Below are positions 13,647-26,900 of a DNA stretch of 64,000 bases, piece after piece. The stretch is from Dryas octopetala (Eukaryota > Streptophyta > Magnoliopsida > Rosales > Rosaceae): NCBI GenBank assembly GCA_963921425.1, contig OY992833.1:30304698-30368697 (forward strand). Reading direction: 5' to 3'. The stretch's first letter is position 1. Every line of letters starts with the position of its first letter. Position numbers and translations under genes: made by a program. The notes below the pieces were generated by a model. That model did no database searches, had not been told where the DNA came from, and saw only the letters and a program-made list of their open reading frames with translations.

Positions 13647-14061
13647 AGGGGTGGGCATCAACTCGTCTGACCCGTTGTTCTGACCTCATCGTCGACCGTT
13701 TAGCCTTAAGCCGACCCACCCCGATAGAGAAGGCTCAGGTGGCGGGTTCCATTCTCTACTGCCCGCCGAAGTCGAATCGAGCCGCAAGAGAGTGAGAGAT
13801 GAGAGAGAGAGTTGCAGGCGAGAAAGAAAGAGTTGTAAGGGAGAGAGAGAGAGAGTTGCATGCGAGAGAGAAAGATGGTTTCCGACTGCTCCGACCCGTC
13901 CAAGCCGTTTTCGACCTCACTTTTCTCTTCTATCTCACTATTCTCCTTCTCTCAGCCAAACCATTTCTAACTGCTTCGACCCGAGCCGACTTCATCTGAC
14001 TCGTATAGTCAGAGATGGTTTAGGCTCCAAGCCAAGCCACCTGCCCGATGCCCAAGCCTAG
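13647..14061. mobile_element. hAT-type non-autonomous element, 415 bp
   Basis: The left end (T)AGGGGTGGGCATC and the right end (reverse complement CTAGGCTTGGGCATC) form the terminal inverted repeats. The 8-bp sequence CTCCTTGT flanks both sides (13639-13646 and 14062-14069), as expected for hAT insertions. The inside is purine-rich (GAGAGA repeats) on the plus strand and has no transposase. Confidence 0.75.
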
Positions 14062-14090
14062 CTCCTTGTCATGCAAGTGTTAAATGGTGG

Positions 14091-14273
14091 AAAAATTATT
14101 ATGTATAACCAATACACCGCCAAGTGATATAACCAATCCAACGCATCATAATATGAGTAAATATTATTAATATTATACCATACTAATATAAATATATCAT
14201 TCAATAATACTCTTACATGTTAAATTGGTTACACTACATGTCTATGTATCAGTTATACCTAATAATTTTTTTT
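14091..14273. mobile_element. Small MITE of about 183 bp, copy A
   Basis: Imperfect inverted ends start AAAAATTATTATGTATAACC and finish with TTATACCTAATAATTTTT. A second copy of similar length and ordered motifs (ACATGTTRAATTRGTTA near the right side) lies at 33461-33642. Confidence 0.65.
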
Positions 14274-15390
14274 CAATAGTGAATCACGAAGGAGGAGGTC
14301 TTTTGTCGACTTCCATTGGAGGATTATTTCCTAATCCAGCCACATGCGAAGTTGTCAATTTATTTATTTTGGAAAATAAGTTGTCAATTTGTTTATTTAA
14401 AAAATTAGGATTAAATACTAAATCTCAATAATTTTTTGGTATAGCATGAATACCATATAATATTTCAATTGAACAACTAAATTTAAATGTAGTTTTTTAG
14501 ATTAGGTCACAAATATGTTGGCCCTTTTGATTTGAGCATTTTCCATTTGACATTTTTGTCTTTTGGTCCACATATGATGTATGATGGGTGTTAGTTAAAA
14601 TTTATAAGATTTTGACAAAATTGCCCTTCAAGCTTTTATATTATCTTGAAAATTTGCTAATGTAGTCTCAACTTCACATTTAGTTGTGACTGTACGACAC
14701 TCACAACTTCAAATTTAGTTGTGATTGAACGACAGTCACATCTAAGTTGTGCAACAGTCACACTTAAGTTGTGACTTAATTGAATTTTTTATAGAGAAAT
14801 TATACTATAATATAGTATAAATAGAGGTCAAAACAATACTTTTACTCCAAATAATACATAATATAGTAGTGTGAGTTGTCTCTTTCAATTTACCAAGACA
14901 GTCACAGTTAAGTTGTGACTGGATTGATTTTTTTTTTAATACAATATAGTATAAATTAATGTAATATATTTTTTATTATAGTGGCATGCGATGTAATATT
15001 TGTAAATTATAATACTTTTTATTTTATTATTTTGTTTAACTTTTCAACTGGTACCTAATCTAAAATGTTATTTAATTTTAATACCTAAATTAAAAAATTA
15101 TTGAAATTTAATAGTTAAAATGAATGAAACTTTGTTTATTTTAGTAATAAGTTGTCAATTGTTAGGTGAGACTCGAGGGTAATAGCGCCCGACCCATTAT
15201 GTCCCCGAATCCCTTTTCCTTGTAAGTTGTATGGACGATAATACCCTTTGCGTACGTGATTTTAATTCTCGGCATTTTCGATTTTTCACCAACAAGAATT
15301 TGTGATTGGACAAAAAATGTTGCGAAGGTCCGAAGGATAAAATGGTCATTCAATAGGGGGTAATCTGGTAATCACACGATGATACAATAA
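14274..15390. other. Intergenic region with dispersed short motif repeats
   Basis: AT-rich spacer. At 14680-14920 a motif of the form AGTCACA...TTAAGTTGTGACT recurs about four or five times with short spacers, and each copy can pair with itself. No gene is recognised. Confidence 0.45.
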
Positions 15391-15391
15391 G

Positions 15392-16494
15392 AGGGCTGCT
15401 ATTTGCACACTCATAAATTTCTTTTTGCACACCCTTTCTAAAAGAAATAAAAAATATCAAGGGAAAAAGACTCTTCTCTCCTTCTCTCACCCTAATTCCA
15501 TTTTTTCTCTTTGCACACCCCCATCAACAGAAAAAAAAAAAAAAAACACCAGCCAGCCCATTTCCCTCCCTCACCCCGACCAAAAAAACACACACACCAA
15601 GCCCGACTCCCAACTTCGCCGGAAACGGAATCAACGCCGGCGTGGTGCTTTTGGTTTCGGCGTCGTCGCTGGTTTTCTGGGTGGTTGGTGGGTGTCTCGT
15701 CGCCTGGTTCACCGGCGAACGCCACCGGGTTGAAGAGATCGAGTTGCAGCGAAGGTTCGGTGGGTGGCTGCCGAAGGCAACTCGAAGGTTCGGTGGGTGG
15801 CTGCAGAAGGAAACCGCCGGTTTCGGCGGATGGATGCCGAACGAACCCGCAGGTTTCGGCGGATGACTGCCGAACGGCCTGTGAAGCTCATCCTTTTGGC
15901 TGGCACTGCGGCGTGGTCGTGCGAGCTGGGCAGAGCGAGGTCGGGCGTCGGCGGCGTGGTCGGGCGTTGGGGCTGTGCGAGCTTGGCATGGTGGTGGGCG
16001 TGGCTGTGCGAGCTGGGCAGAGCGAGGTCGGCAACGTGGTCGGGCGTTGGGGCTGTGCGAGCTTGGCATGGTGGTGAGCGCGGGGAGGGTGGTGCAGCAG
16101 GGAGGAGAGAGAAATGAGGAGAGAGAGAATGAGAGGGTGGTGCAGCAGGGTGGCGCATGCAGGGGGTGGTGCTGCGCCGGTGTGTGAGCTTGGCATGGTG
16201 GTGGGCGCGGGGAGGGTGGTGCAGCAGGGAGGAGAAAGAGAATGAGAGGGTGGTGCAGCAGAGTGGCGCATGTAGGGGGTGGTGCTGCGCCGGTGTGTGT
16301 TGACAGAGAAAGAGAGAGAGGGAAAGAGAGAGATGGGGTGTGTGAGTGTGTAATGAAATGAGGGTATTTTGGTAATGGGGTTAGGTGTGTGTTGAGAGGT
16401 TTTGAATTTGAGATGAGTGTGTGGGGTGTGTAGGAGAAAAAAATAGAAAAATAGTGTGTAAAAAGAAATTTAGGAGTGTGCAAATAACAGCCCG
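15392..16494. mobile_element. TIR element of about 1.1 kb with GC-rich core (same family as 31733-32879)
   Basis: Inverted ends of about 40 bp: the left reads GGGCTGCTATTTGCACACTC and the right, reverse-complemented, GGGCTGTTATTTGCACACTC. In both, a TTTCTTTTTRCACAC block follows. The 5-bp ATAAG occurs on both flanks (15387-15391 and 16495-16499), but an 8-bp duplication like that of the sister copy is not evident. The core (about 15600-16300) is far more GC-rich than its surroundings and has two internal tandem duplications, with periods of about 86 bp and 125 bp. No transposase is present. Long open frames inside are low-complexity by-products. Confidence 0.75.
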
Positions 16495-16693
16495 ATAAGG
16501 AACGTTTGGTAGTGTCGCATGTTCCTTGTCCTACTACCACTTGAAAAGCCAGGTGCGGAGTCTACGAGAAAAACAGTGTTTTATATCACTTTCGCTCTCG
16601 CACCAAACACCAAGTAGAAAAGGCTCCTAACCAAACCACGAAGCTATTTTCTCGCGAAACAATCAGTCGACCCCTTCGTTGTTTGAAGCAGCC

Positions 16694-19505
16694 ATGGCCT
16701 GTTCAAGTTTCGCGAAGCTTAATGCGTCGTCGTCTCAGTGGATCGGACAACAGTCCTTCACTCAGCGCCAGGGATCGTCCACGCGCTTCTCAACTCGCCG
16801 AGTCTCCCTCCCGATCAGAGCCAAGGCTTACACCGACGAACTCGTCCAAACCGCCGTGCGTCCTCTCTTACCTTACTCCTAATTCACCAATCTATTTCAG
16901 CATATATATGTATTTGCTGTTGATTTGAATTTTTCTCGTTGAAATTCGATTTTGTTGTCAATTTCAATGATGGTTGAAAACCCGAACCTTCAAATCTTCA
17001 ATAGACCGATCACTTTTTAATTAGGAGTCACTTTTCGGTGATATGATTGGATTTGCTTATTCTGATTTGCATGTTTTGAGATTTCACGGCTGGATAGAAC
17101 TAAGCTGTTCCTATGTCTTTTTCTATAAAGAAGAAAATAAATGAGTCACCCAATAAAATACTGGTTTTCTGGTCTAAATTGTGCTTAAGATGTTCAGCGT
17201 ACATGCGATTTGATTACTATGAATTGAAGTTCTTATTTCCACTTTCTATGTAAGTTTGATCTTCAGATTCGTCACGCTACTTGTGTTTCATTTTATTTAT
17301 CACTCCGTCACAGCTTTAAAGTTAAAAATTAATATAGTGGCAATTGTGCTTTGTTCTTTTTAAGCTATATATATATATATATATATAGGTATATAACTGT
17401 AAAAAACTGAACAATGAACTCAATATAGCTTGTTGTTTTTTTAACTTGTTTTTGTTTCTTTTCGGATGGTATAGAAAACTATTGCATCTCCTGGTCGTGG
17501 TATCCTTGCCATTGATGAATCAAATGCAACTTGTGGAAAGAGGTTAGATTCTATCGGCTTGGACAATACCGAGGTTAACCGACAGGCTTACAGGCAACTT
17601 TTGTTGACCACTCCTGGCCTTGGTGAATACATTTCTGGTGCCATTCTTTTTGAGGAAACACTCTACCAGTCGACAACTGATGGGAAGAAATTTGTGGATT
17701 GCTTGCGTGAGCAGAAGATTGTCCCTGGAATCAAAGTTGATAAGGTATGATGCAACTAGAATGCGAGGGTTTTATAGCTTCAAATATTCTGTTGAGTACT
17801 TTGAGTGAGATCCCTATATTGTCATTCATGTGCTTCTTGGGTTGCCCTTTCACCCCATATCATTTGGGTTTCAGGGTTTGGTTCCCCTACCAGGATCAAA
17901 CAATGAATCTTGGTGCCAAGGCTTAGATGGATTGGCTTCAAGATCTGCTGAATACTACAAGCAAGGTGCTCGTTTTGCTAAATGGTAAGTCAATTAATAT
18001 TTCTTGTTGACACCTGCCTTGTCAGATTTCTATCATTTGTCTGGGCATTCTATTTGACACATAAATTTATCCAAGTGTCTCCTCCTTGAAATATGCAGGC
18101 GCACAGTTGTTAGCATTCCTTGTGGTCCTTCTGCTCTGGCTGTTAAGGAAGCTGCATGGGGACTTGCACGTTATGCTGCCATTTCTCAGGTTTGTTCACT
18201 TTTACAGAGCTACGCTAGTTGAATTTGGCCAAACGTTGTTTAGCGGAGTAAGAGTGTTAGAATTTTATTGCTATCCTGAAAATTAAAGATTTTTATCTCT
18301 AGTGTCTTTTCTCTTTGTTATGGATGACCTTTGTATAGTGGGAAAATTAAAGAGTTTGGTTCAAATTTACTAGCTCTTTATGATGTAAATGTTTTTACCC
18401 CCATTAACTTTACTTTCCAATACTCATGTAACTACTGAGTTTCTGAAGGTAAGTTTCAGCCAACCTAAAAATATACGCAATTTCATTGTTAAAACTTAAA
18501 AGTATTGTAAGATGCTGTCTTGAGGTCACCTTTGTTTTGGCAGAATTTATCTTAGTTTTATGGTTGGTTTTTGAATCAATCTGCCTGGTTTAAATCTTTT
18601 TTTATTTATTTTTATTTGGAAAGCTTGGAAACTTATTTTGTCTTTTAGTTTAAAATCTAATTAACAACGAATAAGCAGGTATTTTTTAATAGACTTTGTT
18701 TTCCTCATTTAACATGTTATCTCAAGTTGTTTTTTAAGCTTCTATTCTTTCCCCATTGGTCATTGTTATGAAACATATTATGATTCATTGCTATACCATC
18801 ATGTTCAGGACAATGGTCTTGTGCCCATTGTGGAGCCTGAGATTCTTCTTGATGGGGACCACCCAATAGAAAGGACACTTGACGTGGCAGAGAAGGTCTG
18901 GGCAGAAGTCTTCTATTATTTGGCTGAAAACAATGTGGTGTTTGAAGGAATCCTTCTTAAGCCCAGCATGGTAACCCCAGGGGCTGAACACAAGGAAAAG
19001 GCTTCTCCAGAGACCATTGCCAAATATACACTCAATTTGCTTAAAAGGAGGGTTCCTCCTGCAGTTCCTGGAATCATGGTAAGATTGCATGATCCCTTTT
19101 GCAATAATTTTAAACTGATACGTGATTCCTCCATTGTTTTATGAGAGACTAATAGAGACTGATATAAAATCTCAGTTTGCCTTGTTGCATGGTGATTGAT
19201 TGATAACTGATCCGTTTACGTCTCAGTTTTTGTCTGGAGGGCAGTCTGAAGTAGAAGCAACCCTCAACCTGAATGCAATGAACCAAAGCCCCAACCCATG
19301 GCATGTTTCCTTCTCGTATGCTCGTGCCCTGCAGAACTCTGTTCTAAAGACATGGCAAGGACGCCCTGAGAATGTGGAAGATGCACAAAAGTCACTTTTG
19401 GTGCGAGCGAAGGCGAACTCCTTGGCTCAGCTTGGGAGGTACTCTGCTGAGGGGGAGAACGAGGATGCCAAGAAAGGAATGTTCGTCAAGGGCTATACGT
19501 ACTAA
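16694..19505 (+). CDS. FBA3: Fructose-bisphosphate aldolase, chloroplastic (FBA3 type)
   Basis: Six exons: 16694-16855, 17475-17744, 17875-17984, 18099-18189, 18809-19078 and 19227-19505; 393 aa. The class I aldolase reversibly joins dihydroxyacetone phosphate and glyceraldehyde 3-phosphate in the plastid stroma (Calvin cycle and plastid glycolysis). The first 40-45 residues are Ser/Arg/Gln-rich without acidic residues, as in a chloroplast transit peptide. The mature part starts near [21 protein letters not shown]. The Schiff-base lysine is K262 in GILLKPSMV, the VEPE acidic pair is at 220/222, and the invariant C-terminal KGYTY is intact. Internal signatures such as [22 protein letters not shown] and [10 protein letters not shown] match FBA3 (At2g01140) better than FBA1 or FBA2. 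The ATG at 16694 has a CCATGG context. The next gene downstream, on the same strand, is the DExH helicase. Confidence 0.95.
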
Positions 19506-20983
19506 GCCAGTGTCTGAGGCAATTCATGCCTCCTGGCATTTGAAAAGGTGTAATTTGCAGCATTTTTTTGGTGTTAGCTATGTATGATGAGGAGACTTGC
19601 TACTATAAAAGCTTTTTCATTTCCTTTCCCCCACTACAAGACTTGAGAGCTTGAATAAGACAGGTGAGGAAGGATATGTTTTTCAAACTGTATCTTATGA
19701 AGGTGGGAGTAGTGAAAGTATTTCTGTCGTCACAAAATTATGTTTCTTAAAGTGTTATATGATTCTTGAGATTGTTCCTTAATTTCCTTAATTTCGGTCT
19801 AGTTAAAATCTGAGAACAGAAGTATAAAAGCCCTAGTTTGAGATGATTCTCATTCTTCCCCTGAAATGTTTTAGCTTACAAAAGCAATTTTCAAGCTATC
19901 ACCCCTCTGTTAAATTGTTCGGCTCACGGATTGCTATTTCCCTTACTTTGTATTTTAAATTTTCCCCCATTTTCCATCTTCATTTCAGCATTTTAGGTTA
20001 TATTTCATTCGTTGCTAGATTCAGTTTAGAAGGTTTTAAATTGCTTGGAGTTTGGAGAGTTTTTAAGGAGCATCTACTCGGAAAAAATTATTTTGTATAA
20101 ACTAAACTTCAATCAATTCTCTATTTCTAAGAAAGTGGTCTAATCCAACCCCCTAAACACAATTTGTTTCTAAAATATCTCTAACCTTTCTAGTTTTATT
20201 CTTATTATTTTTTGTGTATTGATTTTTTAAGGACAAGTTTGGAATAAAAAATTTACAAAAAAAAAAACAGTAAATGATAAGTAAGTCTATTACACCTCAA
20301 TACCTCATATAGTGTGCTTTTTTTTTTTTTTTTAATTAACTTTATAGTGACATACTGATATATAAGGTGGATGTGACTACATAAGTTTAAATTTTTGTAT
20401 TTTATGTTATGTTAGTTTATTATTTTTTGATATGTAATATAAGAAAAAATATGAAAAGTATATCATTTTAAGTCATATCTTTAAAACTTTTTTTCTTATA
20501 ATCACTATTACACAATGACAGGGGTTATCATTGTCGAGCAAAAAAGCAATGAACACCTGAGTTTCGTATCGAGTCCTAAAATTATTAGAGTGGACCGACT
20601 TATTACTGCATTTTTGCAAGTAGACCGGCCTATTAGGACATTTTTATTATTGTTGGAATAATAGGGGTGTTTAAAAAATTTTCTCTCAATCCAATTTTTG
20701 TTGTTTTGGTCGGTCTCAATCTATTCTAAAGTGAATTTATAACTTTCAAAATAAAAAGTAGAATTTATAAAAGTTGGGAAAACTGTAAAGCAACGTCATC
20801 GTTTCATGTTATGCCAGTGGCCCCACGGAACTGAAATTAAAAGTAGTAGAGTCTCCCGTTGTCTTCCTGAGCTCCAAGGCTTGAGCAGTCTGTGTTTCTG
20901 AGGAAACAGACAGAAAACAACTCATTCCCCTGATCCCCAAAAGAGCCACACCTCCGTGCCGTTCAGTTTCTGCCCGGCCTTGC
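19506..20983. other. FBA3 3' UTR and spacer before the DExH helicase
   Basis: The first roughly 250 bp are likely aldolase 3' UTR. The middle is AT-rich with T-runs (20320-20333). The last 150 bp is the C/T-rich helicase leader. No separate gene is recognised. Confidence 0.45.
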
Positions 20984-23900
20984 ATGCCCTCACCATCTCT
21001 TCTTCTTCTCCTTCTCCCATCATCCCCTTCTTCTCTACAATTCCCTTCCACGCCTTCACATTCCAGACCCCTTGCCCTCCTCAAACCATCTCTCTCACTC
21101 CTCGCAATGAAGGACCGGCCTCCTTCCTCCTACGGCGCCGTTTACGTGCCTCCCCACCACCGCCTCCGCTCCGTCATCACCAGCCCTAATTACACATCTG
21201 CTGCCTCAATTGCCTCCAAGCTTCGCGAGACCAACCACCAGAGTAGTGCTGCTCTGAACCGCAGGAGCACCAGTGGCACTCTTACCTACTTCCAGACTCA
21301 GCAGCATCAGCACCAGGAACAGCTTCAGAAGCCCAAGTTTCACCACAATTCTGCTTACGACGACGGCGTTTACGAGGAAGTCTCCGATCGAGAATTTGAG
21401 TTCTCATCCCATCCGGTGAGAATATATATGCATATTTGTGTATGTATAGTTGTTAGTTGGGAGTTTGTGGTAACTTTTCTGAGTGTGAAATGGTAATTGG
21501 GTTTGAGTTAAGGCTCAGTTAGTGAAGTTTGAAGTGGTTGTTGGCTGTTTTACTTCTAATTTATCTTTTCAACTCATTACATCTTAAGTTGATTTTTAGC
21601 TTACCATTTTACTACACTTATTATGATACCAAGGCATGTTGTCTTTTTTTAGTAATAAGATTTCCGATTCAGTTTAAAGTTATAAGAATGGTGATCTTTA
21701 AGACTCTAACAGATGTAAATGTTTATGGAATTTGTTTATCTTAATATTTCTGACACAGGGTGCTTCCTCATTGGATAACATTGATGAGTGGAAACGGAAG
21801 TTAAGCATGCTGTTACGCGATGACAAGAAGCAAGAGTTGGTTTCGAGGGAGAAAAAGGATAGACGTGATTTTGAGAAAATAGCCGCTTTGGCAAGCAGAA
21901 TGGGGCTTTACAGGTAACTTTGGTTTTTCTCTGCGAGTAAGTGTTTGAATAATTTCGGAAAAGTCTGCTTAAAAGAATTTATTGTCAGCCATCTATATGC
22001 GAAAGTTGCTGTCTTTAGTAAGGTCCCACTGCCAAACTACAGATTTGACCTGGATGATAGGCGCCCTCAGAGAGAGGTAATACCTTATTGTTTTGTTTCA
22101 TTAAATGCTGACTTTTCTGTTTAATGTAATCTTAATTCATACAAAAACATGCTGCCTTTAACACCTTGAGTACTAGTGCTAACAGAGATTCCTTTTATTG
22201 ACGACCCACATTTTCGTCCTTCCATGTGCTCCACTATCTCACTTGATGCTTCTTGTTTTATTTAGTTCCAATAGATTAGTTTTTGACTTTTAAAATATAA
22301 GTATTAGCTAGGAGCATAGGATGGCTTCCCCAACTGATGATGTTTTCAAATGCGTGAGTTCTTTGTAATTTTAGTACATGTTCCTTAAGTATCTAAGTGA
22401 AGTTTTTTAAAATTGAAAGGTGACATTACCTCTTGGGTTGCTGAGGAGAGTTGAGGCCTATGTTGGAGAATTCCTTTCTCAGAAGTCTAGGACTAAGGAA
22501 AGTGTTCCAGATTCCTTTTCGAGATCAAGCAGTAGTGGCAGTATTGGTACTGATGAAGGGCTTTTTGAGCAACCTGAACCACTGCCATCTAGTAAGGTTG
22601 TGATGGAAAAAATTCTTCGGCGGAGAAGCTTGCAGCTGTGTGATAAGCAACAAGCTTGGCAGGTTTATCTTACCTTGAAATATGTGTAACCATATCTTGT
22701 TTTTGTTTCTATTATTTATCTTGAAGCATATCTTTTGATTATTTTTATTTCAGGACTAAATAGTGTCATTATATGTTTCTTTCTTGTGTCTTACTAGTCA
22801 TTTTGCATAAAAAGATTACTTGAATTTGTGTTGACTAAGCTAACTCTATTGGTAGTTATTTTCTGTAATTAATAATCAACTGATTTCTCTATGGTCTTTG
22901 CCTAATAGTTACGAACTCGCAAAAATGATTTGTAGAGTGAGTATCCTTGAATTTTTGGCAATATAGCCTTTCCTTAGGGTGTAATGGGTTGCAGTTGATG
23001 AATGAAAAACTTTAACCTTTTTGTATGTGTCTATGTGATAACAATGCCCAACATGTGCACCCAATGTTAAACAAAAAAAGTACAGTTAAGGGTCAGTTAG
23101 TTTCAATATTAGTAGTTTGGCTTCGATTTTTCTTAAGCATAGACATGTTCGGTCTGTTGGTTTCAATTTTTACTTTTTCTTCTTTTTCTCTTATTAATAA
23201 GGACCAAACTATAATTAAGTTGTGCCATTACTAGTTCGGTTGTGTTGGCGTACTTGGACATTTGTACCAATGATTTTTACACGTCATTGTTTTCTGTCTG
23301 ACCTTGTAAATGGAATCTAGGGCTAGGGACCACATTGAAGTGATTTGGAAATTGGAAATTCCTTACAAAGTTGGATGACCAAAATAGTACTTAAGTCTTT
23401 ATTAAATCTAGATATTAAATTAGCAAGTCATTTATCTCGTTTCCCTCAGCATGATTGTCATTCAGTTATAAGATGAATCATGTTTTTTACATCTGTGATA
23501 TTTTTCTTATTTTCTTACAGGAATCTCCTGAAGGTAGAAAAATGCTGCAATTTCGTAGAAGTCTCCCTGCTTATAAACAGAAGGATGCGTTGTTGACAGC
23601 AATTTCAGAGAATCAGGTTAATCATTGTTTTGATGTTTTCTTCAAAAAAATATTTTTTTTTACTTTGTCTGGAAAATTCATATCCCCAAGTTATGCAGGA
23701 GTGTGATTCTGACTTTGGTCCTGCTTCTACAATTTGGTAGTTGTTTTTCTGTAATCAGGGATATATGTAACAATTCAATTCTTTATATTTGATTATGCTA
23801 TTGTAGCCTGTAACCTTCAATTATTTTGTCACATCGTATTGAACACATGAGACAATAGCATTATGATGAGTATAATTTTGCATTTGTAGGTTGTTATCAT

Positions 23901-26900
23901 ATCAGGTGAAACTGGCTGTGGCAAGACCACACAAATTCCACAATTCATTTTAGAATCTGAGATAGAAGCTGTTCGTGGAGCTGCTTGTAGTATTATATGT
24001 ACACAGCCTAGACGAATATCTGCTATGTCCGTTTCTGAAAGAGTTGCTTCAGAGAGGGGGGAGAAATTGGGTGAATCAGTGAGTTCTCCTCAATTTCAAT
24101 GGGCTACATGCTCAAATAATTGTTTCTGTTGTGATAAACAAACTTTTTTAGGATTTTTTTTCTCTCTTTAAATTTGACCTTTTTCTTGGTTTCCTTCTTC
24201 TTAGGTTGGATATAAGGTTCGGTTAGAGGGTATGAAAGGGAGGGACACCCACCTTCTCTTTTGCACCACTGGCATTTTGTTGAGAAGATTGCTAGTTGAT
24301 GGAAATTTGAAAGGTGTAACTCATGTCATTGTGGATGAAATTCATGAACGCGGAATGAATGAGGGTAATGAATGTTAATTAGGGATAGATTGAGGCTTTA
24401 ATTTTGGATGATGAAGTCTGATTTCTCACTAATCATTTGGTGCCAGATTTTCTTCTCATTGTTCTCAAGGATCTCCTTCCTCGTCGTCCAGAACTGAGGC
24501 TGATTCTGATGAGTGCAACACTAGATTCTGAGCTTTTCGCATCCTACTTTGGTAGGGCTCAGATCATTCACCTCCCAGTAAGTTAAAATTTCCAGTGAGT
24601 AGTGTATTCTCCGTCCACGGATGAATAACAGAATATTTTTGATATGTATATATATACAGAGCTTCTTAAGGGGATCCTGGTTTGTGGGTTCCCTTGCCGT
24701 TCAAACGTCAGGCCATTTTTTTTGGATATTTTTTACACTTTTGTTTTGATTCCAGTTTACAACAAGGTTATTTACCTTGGGGAAGTTGTGTCTTAATGTT
24801 GATTGCAGAGGACAAACAATAGTGATCTGATATGGTTTTCTATTTTTCGTCCCACCCCCCTCCCCTTCTAAATTAGGGTTTTACCTACCCAGTTCGAACC
24901 CATTTTCTGGAGGATGTTCTGGAAATTACAGGTTGCAGATTAACTCCATACAATCAGATTGATGATTATGGTCAAGAAAAGATGTGGAAAATGAGCAAAC
25001 AGGCACCAAGAAAGAGGAAAAGCCAAATTGCATCTGTTGTAGAGGTACGCAAATTATTGCGTAAACTCTTTTGTCCTTTTTCATTTTTTGTGTCTTCTTA
25101 TTTGTGCCTACCTGGAATGTATTCAGGATGCACTCAAGGCGGCTGATTTTAAGGGGTATAGTCCCCAGACTCGGGAATCTCTAGCATGTTGGAATCCTGA
25201 TTGTATCGGATTTAATCTCATAGAGTATATTTTATGCAATATCTGTGAGAATGAAAGGCCTGGCGCCATTCTACTTTTTATGACTGGGTGGGATGACATC
25301 AGTTCTCTGAAGGAAAAGTTGCATGCTAATCCTCTCTTAGGTGATCCCAGCCGAGTCCTGTTGCTAGCATGCCATGGCTCTATGGCCAGTTCTGAGCAGG
25401 TAATTTTTGGGTGTCCTGATGAATTGTACAATCACTGGCATAATTTGTCTGCATACATTGATGCTGTCATATTTCTTTTTCACCTATTGTATTCCATCCT
25501 GCACAGTTGCTTTGTATGTTATCTATGTTGAATGAAGGAATTACTACTGAATTTACTTTTCTTGCAAATTTTCTATTGTGTTCTCTCTTATATTTTATTG
25601 TTTCTATGTTGACTGCATGCAGAGGTTAATATTTGATGAGCCTGAGGATGGAGTGAGGAAAATTGTGCTGGCTACTAATATTGCCGAGACAAGTATCACA
25701 ATTAATGACGTTGTTTTTGTTCTTGATTGTGGAAAGGCAAAAGAGACTTCATATGATGCACTGAATAATACTCCTTGTTTGCTTCCTTCCTGGATATCCA
25801 AGGTTTCTGCCCAACAAGTAAGGATGTGTTCTGGCTGAAGATTTTGGTCTCTTAGATGAAAATTAATATGAACTGGCAGTATAATTAACTTTGATTTTCC
25901 TGGCGGTTAACGTTCAGTACATGTTAAGTTTCAGTCTTTTCGTTGATTAATGACTTTGCATTCCTCTGTGCTTATATATTGTAGAGAAGGGGAAGAGCTG
26001 GACGTGTTCAACCTGGGGAATGTTACCGTCTCTATCCTAGATGTGTATATGATGCATTTGCAGAGTACCAATTGCCAGAAATTTTGAGGACACCTCTGCA
26101 GTCTCTTTGTCTGCAAATAAAAAGTTTAAAACTCGGAAGTATTTCTGAGTTCTTATCTAGGGCTTTGCAGTCACCGGAGTTACTCGCGGTAAAAGTCAAT
26201 TTAATATTTCTCTACCTAATGCTATTTAACTTCAATCTGCCAAAATCTACGATCTAGTCTTTTTCTTACTTCCCTTAGACACTTATCACTTTGCTTCTCA
26301 GCTGCAATTCACATTTTGGTTCTTATTATTTTTCATAGGTGCAAAATGCCGTTGAGTATTTAAAGATCATTGGGGCCTTGGATGAGAATGAGAATCTGAC
26401 TGTTTTAGGTGGGAAGAGTTATAACTTTTTGTAATATTTTAATTATGCATTTTGATACTTGCAACTCTCTGTAATGGCTGAGGTATTGTTTTTTTCTAGA
26501 ACAATAAGCCTCATGCAGTCTAAGTCACTTGACAGGACGCTATCTAACTATGCTTCCTGTGGAGCCAAAACTTGGAAAGATGCTCTTGGTAGGCGCCATC
26601 TTCAACTGTCTAGATCCAGTTTTGACTATTGTTTCTGGCCTTAGTGTCAGAGATCCTTTCTTAACACCTTTTGACAAGAAAGATGTAAGTCATCTCTCCA
26701 ATTTTATTGTATTAAGGATTGTAGCATGCTCTTTATTTCTTGGTTAGAATTGGAGGCAAAGGATTGAACTGTAATTTGATGTGCTTGTTTAACTTTTGTT
26801 GCTTCCTTAACTGTATTGACAGACAGCATGCTTATCTGTACTGGCTGGATTGGTTTATTTTAATTCTTTGTTTATGTTGTAATTAGGTATCATTCTTTTT

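Noticed and set aside
15511..16540. Long open frames on both strands (up to 338 codons) in the GC-rich part of the first TIR element
   Set aside because: They overlap in several frames at once, consist of Pro/Ser/His or Gly/Arg repeats, and follow from GC-rich tandem duplications. No domain or codon signal supports a gene.
25123..25431. 102-codon minus-strand frame opposite helicase exon 10
   Set aside because: The exon is explained by the plus-strand helicase domain; the antisense frame is a shadow.
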